Counted from the stretch's first letter, positions 1-10,184 are shown. The stretch is DNA of 64,000 nt from Hetaerina americana (GCA_022747635.1 JAKTNV010000075.1:682001-746000); one strand, 5' to 3'. Notes: generated by a model from the sequence alone, not told the origin. Made by a program: numbers and translations.

Positions 1-900
1 AAACATCAGATCGAGCATCTACTCGAAGACCTTCGAGACCTCGGGATCGACGCCCGTCGGGGACGCCAGCTGTCCTCCGAGGGAAAGCCGATCGGCATCT
101 TCGTCGTCGCCATCGCGCCCACGGAGAAGTGGACGATCTCCGCGATAAAGGCGCTCCGAAGCGTTGGCAACAGCGTTATCTCGGTTCGCCTCTATGTTTA
201 CAGGGACCCACAGCTCTGCCACAGATGCTCCCGCTTTGGGCACGGGAGCTTTTTCTGCACTGCCTCTCCTCGCTGCCCGCACTGCTCTGGCGGACACGCG
301 CTGGAGGAATGCCCCAGGACCGGGGAGGAAAAGTGTCCAAGCTGCGGGGGTGCACACTCGGCCTTCTCCCCGAGTTGTAAGACGTGGCTCGCGGAGGAGA
401 GACGAGCCGCCAAGCCATCCAGAAAACGCTGCGGACGCCGATCGGGTGCGGCTACCGCACCAGGAAACGCGCCCCTGGCGACTCCTACTTCCGCACCTGC
501 AGCACCAACTAAGGCTTTGGGAACGCAGAACGCTTGGCGAGGAGGAAACGCGTCCCGCGGCCCAACTCCTCAGCGCTCAGCTCCAAGACCGCGCCTCGGC
601 ATCCAATTCCCGGATTTGCCGACGCCCGCGGCAAATAGTTCGGAATCCGCCGCCTCACTCCGCATTCCATTGCGAGAGCGCAGACGGAACCAGCAAGCAA
701 CGCCTGCCCAGCCGCCGGCCCTTTCGGGGGCCACATCTTTTTCGCCGGCCGCGGACCTGGATGCCGCCGGTGAAGGGAATCCACTACTGAGTGTCCTGGG
801 GACACTTGCCACCATTTCTGCTGCATTGCAGACTCAACTTCAGGTGCTCTCGGCAACACTGCAACAGTTGCCAGCTCTTCTCGCTCCTCGTCATGGATAA
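1..900 (+). CDS. Element A ORF1 (gag-like), C-terminal 299 residues
   Basis: Frame 1 is open from the first base of the window to the TAA at 898-900. The product is the C-terminal part of a nucleic-acid-binding gag-like protein that coats retrotransposon RNA. It has three zinc knuckles: CHRCSRFGHGSFFC (CX2CX4HX4C), then a CX2CX3HX4C and a CX2CX3HX6C knuckle, followed by a basic, Pro/Ala-rich tail and a predicted amphipathic end (LSVLGTLATISAALQ-like). The region before the knuckles matches the usual domain preceding C2HC knuckles in such proteins. The stop codon overlaps the ORF2 start in ATGGATAA, the same arrangement as in copies D and E. The N-terminus lies outside the window. Confidence 0.85.
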   Translation, partial: KHQIEHLLEDLRDLGIDARRGRQLSSEGKPIGIFVVAIAPTEKWTISAIKALRSVGNSVISVRLYVYRDPQLCHRCSRFGHGSFFCTASPRCPHCSGGHALEECPRTGEEKCPSCGGAHSAFSPSCKTWLAEERRAAKPSRKRCGRRSGAATAPGNAPLATPTSAPAAPTKALGTQNAWRGGNASRGPTPQRSAPRPRLGIQFPDLPTPAANSSESAASLRIPLRERRRNQQATPAQPPALSGATSFSPAADLDAAGEGNPLLSVLGTLATISAALQTQLQVLSATLQQLPALLAPRHG

Positions 901-3652
901 TACGCCTCCTAGACGCCGTAACATCGCCATCGCGTCTTGGAACGTAGGAGGCGCCGTGGCGAGGAAAACGCCGGAGCTGCTCGCTTTTCTCTCCAGGCAG
1001 AAATGCGAGATCGCGCTCTTGCAAGAGACGCACCTGAATTCAAGGAATAGGTGGATTGTCCCAGGATTCCAGATCTTCCGCGACGATCGGGCGCGCCATG
1101 GAGGGGGGACTGCTGTCCTGGTCGCTAATCACCTGCGTGCGCAGCGCTTCACGCTGCCAATGTTCGAGTCGACGGAAGCCACTGCAATCGAGCTGGAATG
1201 CGGCGAGGGACCTCTTCGCCTCATCTCTGTGTACTGTTCACCATCGGCGGTGTTTCGCGCAGAAGAACTTGCGGAACTATTCGTCGGACCTGTTCCCACG
1301 ATAGCCGCGGTTGATTTTAACGCGAAACACCCCGATTGGCACTCCCAAGTGGAAAATCCTCGAGGGCGGTGCCTACGCCAGTGGACTTCCGCCGAACGAT
1401 TCAACGTCATCGGACCACGCACGCCAACTCACTTCGCGACTCGGGGAACGAGCGACGTGCTGGACATCGCGGTGCACACACGGCTGCCGTCGGCGCTCTC
1501 TGCAAGAGCGCTCCACGCCCTAGACAGCGACCACCTGCCTGTTCTTCTACATCTCGCGAGGAAGCCACTGGAGACACCGAGGAAGACGACACGCGACTTT
1601 GCTGCCGCGGACTGGACGCTTTTCCGCAGTAAGGTAACTGCTGCTATCAGCGCCTTTCCGATGCCTCCATCTCTCGGTTCTCCGGAAGAAATCGACCTTC
1701 AGGTCGATTTTCTGACGGAAACTGTACAGGCAGCATCGCAAGCGGCAATTCCCGAGCTTTCCACTCGGGAATGGAATTATCTGGCGCTTCCTCGGGAGAT
1801 CCGCGAAAGGATACGGGAGAAGAACCAGCTTCGTCGCCGATTCCAACAATCCCGATGCCCGGTCGTCAAGGCGCAGCTGAACAGCATGCAGCGTCTCCTG
1901 CGAGGAGAGATAGCGGCCTTCCGGACGTCCGCCTGGGAGAAGAAGGTCTCCACGCTTTCTCCGGAAGACGGCTCCCTATGGCGCCTAGCCCGGAGCTTAC
2001 GAGGTGAGCGACGAGAAGAGGCGCCTCTTCGCACTCCAGCTGGGACCCTTCGTACCCCGGAGGAAAAGGCTGTAGGGATGGCTGAGCACCTTGAAGAGGT
2101 GTTCTCCCCTCTCGACGGAGACGCTGACCAGGAGGATCCCCTGGAATCCACCGTGCTGCCGCCGAGAACGCCACGCCATGTTCGCGACCGCGAAGAGACG
2201 CCGCCGACCATCGACGAGGAGGACCTTCGAGGGGCCATAAAGGCTCTGAAACCTCGGAAGGCGCCGGGACCGGACGGAATAGCCAACGCTGTCATCGCAC
2301 AGATGCCGGTATCCCTAGCCACACTAATGCTGTGTATTTTCAACGCGTGTCTCGCCATCGGGCATTTCCCATCCCGATGGAAGGAGGCGCGCGTTGTGTG
2401 CATACCAAAGGCGGGGAAATCGACATCGCCGGCAAATTTCCGCCCAATATCCTTGCTCGACGGCCTGGGAAAGCTGTTTGAGCGGGTCCTCCTGCGCCAC
2501 ATCGTCGCCATCGCCGAGGAGCTGAACGTCGTGCCAGTACATCAGTTTGGCTTCCGCAGTGAGCATTCAACAACGCACCAGGTCGCCCGCTTGCTGAACT
2601 TCGTCACTGAAGGCTTTAACCGACGGCACTCCACCGTCGGCGCCTTCTTTGACGTCAGCAAGGCGTTCGATCGGGTGTGGCACGAAGGCTTGCTGTGGAA
2701 GCTGAATAGCTTCGGATTTCCTCGATGGTGGACGGAGCTTGCGGCATCATGGCTGCGAGGACGATCTTTCCGGGTCAGCTGGGGATATGCAGTCTCAGAG
2801 AAGCGGCGAATCAGGGCGGGCGTTCCTCAAGGAAGCTTGCTCTCGCCGCTTCTTTTTAACATCTACTCTGCGGATATCCCGGCAGACTTCGGGAGCAACG
2901 TCCTCGTGGCAACCTATGCGGACGACATGGCGATCCTGGCGAAATCAACACGGCAACACATGGCGGCGCGCTACCTACAGAGGGCGGTCGACGAACTCGT
3001 CGGCTGGTACTCAAAATGGAGATTCGGTGTCAACGAGGACAAAACCCAGGCGATCGTCTTCTCCAAGGGACCGAAGGAGCCCGGCGAAATCCTCGTCGGA
3101 GCGACGGAGGTCCACTGGGCGGAGACGGTGCTTTACCTGGGCGTTGTCCTCGACAAGCGTCTCTCCATGCGGCACCATGTGATGAGGACATCCGGCATCG
3201 CGGCATCCCGGCGGCAGGCTATCGCCCCGATCCTCTGCAATCCTTGCGTTCCTCTGCAGAGGAGACTCAACCTCTTCTCGGCGGTGCTACGACCAACGCT
3301 TGCATATGCCGCACCCGCCTGGTGCGGCATCATGTGCGACGGCGCAAGGAGCAGGCTGTATATCGCGGACAGGAGAAACCTGCGAGCAGCATTGCAGATC
3401 GGATGGATTCCGGGGAACGAGGCGCTTTGGTCGCTTTCCGGAATAAAACCCCTGGAAAACACGCTTCAGGAGCGGTCGCGGGCCTTCCGGAGAAAAGCGG
3501 CATCTTCCACCCACGGGGAACTCCGCGGCATCACTGATGTCGTGGTTTGCCCGTGGGATAAACATCCACGCCCACGTGCAGCGACGGGGGAAAAGGAAGA
3601 CCAGCCGCCGGAGAAGCGGCGTAAGTGTAACGGCCATTTCGGGGCCATTTAG
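893..3652 (+). CDS. Element A ORF2: AP-endonuclease and reverse transcriptase
   Basis: The 919-residue frame makes the enzyme that nicks target DNA and copies element RNA onto it. The N-terminal 230 residues are an apurinic-type endonuclease (ASWNVGG, LLQETHL, DSDHLPV). The reverse transcriptase core follows, with PISLLDGLGKLFERVL, VSKAFDRVWH, AGVPQGSLLSPLLF and the catalytic YADD box. The start is set by ATGGATAA overlapping the ORF1 stop. One oddity is that the endonuclease motif reads VDFNAKHPDW where copies D and E have GDFNAKH, a Gly-to-Val change next to a metal-site Asp that may lower activity. The frame is otherwise intact, so the copy looks young. The protein ends in GHFGAI inside a hairpin. 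Confidence 0.9.
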   Translation: MDNTPPRRRNIAIASWNVGGAVARKTPELLAFLSRQKCEIALLQETHLNSRNRWIVPGFQIFRDDRARHGGGTAVLVANHLRAQRFTLPMFESTEATAIELECGEGPLRLISVYCSPSAVFRAEELAELFVGPVPTIAAVDFNAKHPDWHSQVENPRGRCLRQWTSAERFNVIGPRTPTHFATRGTSDVLDIAVHTRLPSALSARALHALDSDHLPVLLHLARKPLETPRKTTRDFAAADWTLFRSKVTAAISAFPMPPSLGSPEEIDLQVDFLTETVQAASQAAIPELSTREWNYLALPREIRERIREKNQLRRRFQQSRCPVVKAQLNSMQRLLRGEIAAFRTSAWEKKVSTLSPEDGSLWRLARSLRGERREEAPLRTPAGTLRTPEEKAVGMAEHLEEVFSPLDGDADQEDPLESTVLPPRTPRHVRDREETPPTIDEEDLRGAIKALKPRKAPGPDGIANAVIAQMPVSLATLMLCIFNACLAIGHFPSRWKEARVVCIPKAGKSTSPANFRPISLLDGLGKLFERVLLRHIVAIAEELNVVPVHQFGFRSEHSTTHQVARLLNFVTEGFNRRHSTVGAFFDVSKAFDRVWHEGLLWKLNSFGFPRWWTELAASWLRGRSFRVSWGYAVSEKRRIRAGVPQGSLLSPLLFNIYSADIPADFGSNVLVATYADDMAILAKSTRQHMAARYLQRAVDELVGWYSKWRFGVNEDKTQAIVFSKGPKEPGEILVGATEVHWAETVLYLGVVLDKRLSMRHHVMRTSGIAASRRQAIAPILCNPCVPLQRRLNLFSAVLRPTLAYAAPAWCGIMCDGARSRLYIADRRNLRAALQIGWIPGNEALWSLSGIKPLENTLQERSRAFRRKAASSTHGELRGITDVVVCPWDKHPRPRAATGEKEDQPPEKRRKCNGHFGAI

Positions 3653-3663
3653 CCCCGAAATGG
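3634..3663 (+). other. 12-bp hairpin spanning the ORF2 stop of element A
   Basis: The arms ccatttcggggc and gccccgaaatgg pair perfectly around a six-base loop, and the TAG stop lies in the loop and arm. Copy D has the same hairpin (50580-50608) with a compensated pair change (GGGGC/GCCCC against GGAGC/GCTCC), which suggests selection on RNA structure. Confidence 0.6.
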
Positions 3664-4139
3664 TACGACACGAACGGGGTCCCTAGGAAACCCCGGGAGA
3701 AAAGCCGAATCGATCATCGCTGAAGAGCAGGAATGCTGGGCAGCGAAAAGACCGGCGAGGAGCTGGTCACTCACCATAGGGACATGCAATGGCGGATATG
3801 TGTATACCTTTTGTGTATCGCTATTTTTTAAGGGGAACCCTAGCGTGGGGACCCACCCGGTTCACCGGCAAGTGCAATGCACCCAGGGGGCGCTTTGCCG
3901 GATAGCCGAAATGAGACGACCGATTTAATGATGAGGCGCAGAGCGCCACCCTCGAGTAAGAAAGTGGAGCTGGGTTAGCCACTCCTCTCGGGTGCCTTGC
4001 AACCTGGGCTATACCACCCGTTGATTGTCTGGCTGGAGCGTTCTGGTGGTTTTCTTGAAGTTAACGAATGTGTTATTTGAAAACCCCTCTAATCGCCTAA
4101 TCTCTAATGTCTGTCTCTCTAATCCTAATCTCTCTCTAA
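3664..4139 (+). other. 3' untranslated region of element A, possibly compound, with TCTAAT tail
   Basis: Up to about 3775 this resembles the 3' region of copy D (shared gctgaagagcagRaatgctg). Beyond that the sequence is unrelated to D and contains several short hairpins, such as ccggttcaccgg. From about 4086 it becomes an irregular run of TCTAAT/CCTAAT units ending exactly at the histone sequence gtctaatcgctg. No coding sequence is seen. Confidence 0.5.
4086..4139 (+). repeat. TCTAAT-type short tandem tail at the 3' end of element A
   Basis: About seven imperfect copies of (TC)TCTAAT or CCTAAT run into the target. The intact histone target also reads tgtctaatcgctg, so the tail repeats the sequence it was inserted into. 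Slippage during target-primed reverse transcription would give such a tail. Confidence 0.6.
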
Positions 4140-4278
4140 TCGCTGTCCGACTCCTGGGCGCATTTATATAGGCTGCCGCCGTCCGAGCGACGCCACATCA
4201 TGCTTTTACGTGATTGGTCGTCGAGTAGATTCGGTTCACGGAACGGACCAGGGGTACATAAGCAGGCGACTGATGTTC
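4140..4278. promoter_or_regulatory. Divergent H2A/H2B promoter; both genes displaced
   Basis: The region matches the intact promoters at 21229-21364 and 38995-39145. On the minus strand is the H2A TATA box (TATATAA, 4164-4170). A CCAAT box in gattgg lies at 4212-4217, and the H2B TATA-like TACATAA at 4255-4261. Element A replaces the H2A side and element B1 lies on the H2B side, so the nearest H2B coding region is about 5.9 kb away. It differs from other copies at a few bases (for example gagtagattcggttc). Confidence 0.8.
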
Positions 4279-4290
4279 GGCAAAAATACT
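4279..4290 (+). repeat. Left target-site duplication of element B1
   Basis: ggcaaaaatact here recurs at 10141-10152 on the other side of the element and occurs once in intact H2B leaders (about 39143-39154). This gives a 12-bp duplication. Confidence 0.85.
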
Positions 4291-4867
4291 AAAAAGGATG
4301 TTAGGTTAGGGACTGGGACCTGGAACCTGGAGCCTGGAGACGGGAACCTAGAACCGAATCTGGAGCAGAATAGCTTTTCTATGAAAAGCTGGTATACGGA
4401 CCTTATAAGGACCCCTTATAGCACCCAACCACGTGCTTTTTGGCCCTTTTCAGGACCAGATGCAAATCACTGTCAACGCTGATACTGTATTCGGGAAACC
4501 GAAATTTAAGTAGGGGACGTCTCCCACTTAAGATAGGCCCTAACGAGGTGAGCGCCGGTTGGGGGAGGCTAACTTAGTCCCTCCTTCTTACCACTCGGTG
4601 GCGTCATCTTCGTGTCCCATTAAGGTTGCACTTGCCTGCCAACTGGAAAGAGGGCTTGCACCTCCTTGCACTTCCAGGGCAACAGGTGAGTTCCACTCAT
4701 TAGGGATTTAGTCGGTAGGATAGAGAGATCCTAGACCCAGATCAACTGTGCCCTGTCCGCTTGCCGGAGAGGATCGGTTGGGGGGGTCGCCTTGGGTTCT
4801 CTTAGATTTATAAAACGCGTTCCCTTTCCCCTTTATTCATACAAGTGGGAGACAAGGCTATGGCGAG
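4291..4867 (+). other. 5' untranslated region of element B1
   Basis: It begins with a degenerate run of ctggRacctgga-like units (about 4308-4370), then a perfect AGCTTTTC-tat-GAAAAGCT hairpin (about 4372-4391). At 4442-4457 is ggcccttttcaggacc, one base away from the histone 3' stem-loop of H2A. The rest is GC-rich with several short hairpins and no ORF. As in other LINEs the promoter should be internal here, but no TATA box is seen. Confidence 0.5.
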
Positions 4868-6268
4868 ATGAGCGGGCCTTCCGAGGACGCTAGACAATTG
4901 GGGCACAACAATAATGTGGGAATAGGAGCACTTCCTCCGCAAATAACTTCTATTCTGTTTTCTGCTGACAACAGACGAACTACTCAGACAAGTGGCAACA
5001 TCGTTTCAGGAATGAACACTGAAATGAATTCTGAAAAAGTCCCTTCTCCATCTGAAGGAGCAATAAGACACGGGGATGAAACCACTCCGATGGGAAACGA
5101 CGATGACATGCTCTTCGAAACTGTCGAGCAAACAAAGAAAAAAAGGAGGAGAAGTGACTCAAACCAGAATCAGGAAAAATTCCGAATTGATACAAGAAAC
5201 AAATATGCACCCCTTCTGCAGGTAGGCGAGGAGGGAAAAAGTGACGCGAACACAGAAACGAACACAGCTAAACCCGGAGTTACTCCGAGAAGCAAGTGGC
5301 CCCCTTCGATAGTAATATATAAAATATTACATATGACGGAGTTTATCAGAAGGACAAGACAAATGACTAGAGACAAGTCCTTTACTATCAAAAAAACAAG
5401 TGATGGGACACGGTTACAACTGAAGACCAAAGCTGATTATGACGACGTTATTAGCTTTCTCAACAAAAGTAATGCACAGTACGTCACTTGGGCGGCCAAA
5501 GGGGAAGGAATTGTGCGTTATGTCATCCACGGGCTAGACTTTGGCATAGACAACGAATTCATCAAGGAAGAACTTAACATCCAAAACGTACCCTGTGTAG
5601 ATGTTAGGCCTATTAGTGAAAGGAGCCAAGATATATATGTGGCAACGATCAAAAAAGGGGATGACTTTGATTGCAAAAGCATTGAAAAAATTAAGTATGT
5701 ATGTAGTCACCCGGTTACTATAACCCCGTTTAAATACAGGACCCCTCAACGATGCTTCCGCTGCAATAGATATGGCCACGGCTCAAGGTTGTGTAGAGCT
5801 GAACCGCGTTGCTACCGATGTGCAGGAGATCATGAGGGAAAAGATTGCCCCAGATCTGGACCAACAAAATGCTGCAACTGCGGCGGGGAACACGAGGCTA
5901 ATACCCCAGGATGCGAGGTATATGAAAAAGCGGCCAAGAGGTATCGGAAAGACCCTAAGGATAAACCACCGGAGGAGGCGATAACTATGTCTACATCAAA
6001 AGTAATCGCTCCTGTTCCGCAAGAAAACCCGTGGGAGAGGAGGAGGCTAGACAAGGAATTAAGAGAGAAAAAGCAAGCCATAAATATCGAGCAACAATTG
6101 AGGAGAGGGGAAGAACAAAATATCGAGACCGGGGACAGTATGAAAGAACTAATGAAGGCTCTGACGAATTTTGGGACAATGATGCAACAGCAGATGCTGA
6201 TTATGCAAGAAATGATGGCAAAAATAAGCGACATACTTCTAGCTACGCTACGCAACAATGGGCCGTAA
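4868..6268 (+). CDS. Element B1 ORF1 (gag-like zinc-knuckle protein)
   Basis: The 466-residue frame encodes the RNA-binding structural protein of the element. Residues 1-120 are low-complexity and polar with a basic cluster (KKKRRR). About 150-280 is the domain that precedes the C2HC knuckles in Jockey-type gag proteins. From about 297 come three knuckles: CFRCNRYGHGSRLC, CYRCAGDHEGKDC and CCNCGGEHEANTPGC. A glutamine- and methionine-rich helical C-terminus follows and may mediate assembly. The frame is intact. Its stop TAA (6266-6268) lies inside the ORF2 start region, an 11-base overlap that suggests coupled translation. Confidence 0.9.
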   Translation: MSGPSEDARQLGHNNNVGIGALPPQITSILFSADNRRTTQTSGNIVSGMNTEMNSEKVPSPSEGAIRHGDETTPMGNDDDMLFETVEQTKKKRRRSDSNQNQEKFRIDTRNKYAPLLQVGEEGKSDANTETNTAKPGVTPRSKWPPSIVIYKILHMTEFIRRTRQMTRDKSFTIKKTSDGTRLQLKTKADYDDVISFLNKSNAQYVTWAAKGEGIVRYVIHGLDFGIDNEFIKEELNIQNVPCVDVRPISERSQDIYVATIKKGDDFDCKSIEKIKYVCSHPVTITPFKYRTPQRCFRCNRYGHGSRLCRAEPRCYRCAGDHEGKDCPRSGPTKCCNCGGEHEANTPGCEVYEKAAKRYRKDPKDKPPEEAITMSTSKVIAPVPQENPWERRRLDKELREKKQAINIEQQLRRGEEQNIETGDSMKELMKALTNFGTMMQQQMLIMQEMMAKISDILLATLRNNGP

Positions 6269-9200
6269 ACTAGCTAAGAAGTCATTGGTCATGATGATTT
6301 GGAATGCAAACGGCGGTCTGGACCACAAAACACCAGAACTATTGCATTTCCTAAATCGCAACAATATCAGTGTAGGCCTCATTTCTGAAACTCATCTCAG
6401 ACCTGAGACCCAGTGGGAAGTAACGGGTTTTAAAATAAGACGGAATGATAGAAATATAGATATGAACCAAAGAGCTGCTGGGGGCGTAGCAATATTGGTA
6501 CGTGACAATATGGTTACAAGTGATATCATACTGGAGGAAAGCAAAAATCTTGAATGCGTTGGTTTAACAATCGAAACCGAGATAGGGATACTTAAAGCCT
6601 TCTCGTGTTATCTACCTCCTCGAAAGAAACTCTTAACAGAGGAATTAGATAGTATAATAGACAAAAATAATATAACTATTCTTGGCGGGGATTTTAATGC
6701 GAAAGAGTATGTTTGGAATTGCCCTAATAGTAATAAAAACGGACAAATTCTCAAGAAATGGACTGAAGATAACATGGCTAACGTAGTTGCCCCCAGTGAA
6801 CCAACGAGAATGGGAGGTAGAAGTGTAATCGACTTTGCAATTACAAAGAATCTAAGGAGGCCAGCCAAGGCGGTGACCATCAATAACCTCACGAGTGATC
6901 ACTTCCCGGTCGTAGTTAATATTGGGACTAAACCTCTTGTTATAGAAGGGCTGGCCACGACTAAAATGTGTTATGGCTTGGCAAATTGGAAGCTCTTCAG
7001 AAAATCAATAGCTGATGAACTGTACCAGGAAAACGAACCGACCAACTTGAATTCGACGGAAGAACTAGACATGATGGCTGAAAAATTATCGGAAGCAATA
7101 CGTAATGGAATGGAAAAAGCCATTCCAATGATAAAAAAGAGACCAGCAGGTAACTTTAGACTAGACGAGGCTACCAAATGTCTAATTAAAACAAGAAACT
7201 TATACAGGAGAAAGTACTTCCAAGTAGGCACATTATACTACAAAGTAAAAGTAAAAGAACTAAACAAACAAATTAAAACAGCCATACTGCAGAGTAGGGA
7301 GGATTACTGGCGAAAACAGTTGGAGTCGATTAGCTTGGAAGACGGATCAGTCTGGAAATTAGCAAGACAACTGAAGAAAAGCCCCCCATCTGACCCAAAC
7401 ATAAAGACCGGTGATAGAATCATTTGTGATGCCCTGGGAAAATCTACCTACATGGCAGATTATCTTGAGAATACCTTTCAGCCAAATAAAGCGAACACAA
7501 AAACGCCAACGATATCAATAAACTATGGTCCGGCTGATAAAAATAAATTACCTGAGATAACAATGGACTTGATTCTTGATGTAATCAAAAAACTGAAAAA
7601 TAGAAAATCACCTGGCGATGATAAAATTACGAACGAGGCTATCAAACAAATCCCACTCGTTGCGGGTATATTCCTGATGAATATCGCTAATGCGTCAATT
7701 AGATTAGGTCACTATCCCGAAAACTGGAAAAACTCTACTATAAAATGTCTTCCTAAGAAAGGGGGGAAAACTATCACCGGGAAAGATTTTCGGCCAATCT
7801 CACTGACCTCGAACCTAGGGAAAGTTCTAGAAAGACTTATAGCACCACTGATACTAAGGCATGCCAACGAAAATAATATAATACCGCCAGAGCAATTTGG
7901 ATTCCGTGAGAATCACTCGACAACCCAACAAATCCACAGAGTTGTTGACTTCATCAGCGACTCGTTTTGTAAAAAAGAATGGACGATAGGATTATTCCTA
8001 GATTTAAATAAAGCATTTGACAAGGTATGGCATGACGGGATACTAATCAAAATGGAAGCCTGGAAATACCTGAGATAACAATGGACTTGATTCTTGATGT
8101 AATAAAAAAACTGAAAAATAGAAAATCACCTGGCGATGATAAAATTACGAACGAGGCTATCAAACAAATCCCACTCGTTGCGGGTATATTCCTGATGAAT
8201 ATCGCTAATGCGTCAATTAGATTAGGTCACTATCCCGAAAACTGGAAAAACTCTACTATAAAATGTCTTCCTAAGAAAGGGGGGAAAACTATCACCGGGA
8301 AAGATTTTCGGCCAATCTCACTGACCTCGAACCTAGGGAAAGTTCTAGAAAGACTTATAGCACCACTGATACTAAGGCATGCCAACGAAAATAATATAAT
8401 ACCGCCAGAGCAATTTGGATTCCGTGAGAATCACTCGACAACCCAACAAATCCACAGAGTTGTTGACTTCATCAGCGACTCGTTTTGTAAAAAAGAATGG
8501 ACGATAGGATTATTCCTAGATTTAAATAAAGCATATGACAAGGTATGGCATGACGGGATACTAATCAAAATGGAAGCCTGGAAATACCTGAGATAACAAT
8601 GGACTTGATTCTTGATGTAATCAAAAAACTGAAAAATAGAAAATCACCTGGCGATGATAAAATTACGAACGAGGCTATCAAACAAATCCCACTCGTTGCG
8701 GGTATATTCCTGATGAATATCGCTAATGCGTCAATTAGATTAGGTCACTATCCCGAAAACTGGAAAAACTCTACTATAAAATGTCTTCCTAAGAAAGGGG
8801 GGAAAACTATCACTGGGAAAGATTTTCGGCCAATCTCACTGACCTCGAACCTAGGGAAAGTTCTAGAAAGACTTATAGCACCACTGATACTAAGGCATGC
8901 CAACGAAAATAATATAATACCGCCAGAGCAATTTGGATTCCGTGAGAATCACTCGACAACCCAACAAATCCACAGAGTTGTTGACTTCATCAGCGACTCG
9001 TTTTGTAAAAAAGAATGGACGATAGGATTATTCCTAGATTTAAATAAAGCATTTGACAAGGTATGGCATGACGGGATACTAATCAAAATGGAAGCCTGGA
9101 AATACCCTGGATGGATGAAAAGATGGATTAAATCCTACTTGGATAATAGAAAATTCAGGGTCAGATGGGACAAGGAAACGAGCGGGGAAAGAGAAGTGAA

Positions 9201-10008
9201 AGCAGGAGTCCCACAGGGATCGGTCCTCGGCCCTCTACTGTTTAACCTATTCACGGCGGACTTCCCAGTGGAAAACGATAGTCACCTAATCCTGACCGCG
9301 CTCTATGCAGATGACGTAGCAATCATTGCTAAAGGGATGAATTTGAAAATGGCCCGTGACAGAACCCAAGACATGCTAGATAAAGTAGTAAAATGGTACT
9401 CCAAGTGGAGGATGACAATTAATCCCACCAAAACGAAAGCCATTATTTTTAAAAGGCCATACATATTAACCCCCAAAATCCCGTGCATAAGAATTCTGGA
9501 GCAACCGATAGAGTGGAGCACGGACGCCTCCTATCTTGGTGTCACAATCGACAATTGTCTAAACTTTAACAAACACGTAAATAACATAACCGGCAAAGCC
9601 TATGCGAGCCGAGCAAGCTTAGCGTCTATAATTCAAAACAGTGCTACGCCCCCTAATATTAAAAATTATATATACAAGGCGGTAATTCGTCCGGTCCTAA
9701 CGTATGCAGCCCCAGCATGGATGGGACTTCTAAGCAAGGGCACATATACAAAATTAGAGATAACGGAAAGAAACATTTTAAGGTCCATCCACAGAATTAA
9801 ACCAAGAGTTAAAATTAAGGATATATATACCCAGGCAGACATGGATGATCTGGACGGAATAATTAAGACAATATGCGAAACTTATTACGAGCAACTGGAA
9901 CAGCATTGCAGCAAAGCTTTAACGTTTACAAAAATAAAAAAGGGGCCAACAAATGACAAACAAAAAAGACCATACAGCATTCTAAATAAGACAAAAACCT
10001 TAACATAG
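6258..10008 (+). pseudogene. Element B1 ORF2 (endonuclease-reverse transcriptase), broken by tandem triplication
   Basis: The frame starts at ATG 6258 with an AP-endonuclease (IWNANGG, SETHLRP, GDFNAKEYVW, TSDHFPV). It enters the reverse transcriptase and stops at 8078, because a 518-bp segment is repeated three times and 518 is not a multiple of three. A second open stretch, 8081-8596, is one repeat. A third, 8599-10008 (469 residues), carries the rest of the polymerase, including AGVPQGSVLGPLLF and LYADDVA. With one segment instead of three, the length (2715 bases) would be a whole number of codons. The copy is unlikely to make an active enzyme. Confidence 0.88.
7551..9104 (+). repeat. Three tandem copies of a 518-bp reverse transcriptase segment
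   Basis: Units lie at 7551-8068, 8069-8586 and 8587-9104. Each runs from cctgagataacaatgg to gcctggaaatac. The ends share a short tacctg/taccctg match, which suggests a microhomology-driven duplication. The middle unit has two private changes (gtaataaaa and gcatatgac). B2 has only two units. Confidence 0.95.
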
Positions 10009-10140
10009 GCACATTAATAATAATAAAAATAACATTTATATTACTATGAGAGTAATACGACATTAGAATAGACACAGAGCAAAAGCCTACAAAAGGCATC
10101 CTCTGAAAAAAAGCCGCGTTCGCGGCAAGACACGATGAGA

Positions 10141-10152
10141 GGCAAAAATACT
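10141..10152 (+). repeat. Right target-site duplication of element B1
   Basis: The second copy of ggcaaaaatact, continuous with the normal H2B leader tgaaatcgaccccg. Confidence 0.85.
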
Positions 10153-10184
10153 GAAATCGACCCCGTTCGCCGAACGTGATCACC

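Larger units (their letters stand above)
1..4139 (+). mobile_element. Non-LTR retrotransposon, copy A (A/D/E family), 5' end outside window
   Basis: This is a LINE-type element with a partial gag-like ORF1 and a complete endonuclease-reverse transcriptase ORF2. Its protein motifs place it in the Jockey/I superfamily, and it is clearly the same family as the elements at 50388-55043 and 60585-64000. The right edge joins H2A leader sequence (attaat-like context, then cgctgtccga) that in an intact copy lies at about 21229-21238, so the element sits at an H2A start region, antisense to H2A. The 3' untranslated part matches copy D only to about 3775. The remaining 360 bases differ and end in a TCTAAT-type tail, so they may belong to another 3'-end fragment. 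Confidence 0.85.
4291..10140 (+). mobile_element. Non-LTR retrotransposon copy B1 in an H2B 5' leader
   Basis: A near full-length element of 5.85 kb: a 577-base 5' untranslated region, ORF1, ORF2 and a 130-base 3' region ending in a GCCGCG-tt-CGCGGC hairpin. It is flanked by a 12-bp duplication of the H2B leader and points the same way as H2B. It is almost identical to B2 (26144-31475), which occupies the same site. The two copies therefore descend from one insertion spread by duplication or conversion of histone units. ORF2 is broken by a tandem triplication of a 518-bp segment. Confidence 0.9.

Noticed and set aside
8081..8596. Separate 171-residue reverse transcriptase gene in B1
   Set aside because: It is one unit of the 518-bp tandem repeat, opened by chance at a Met codon and ended by the junction stop.
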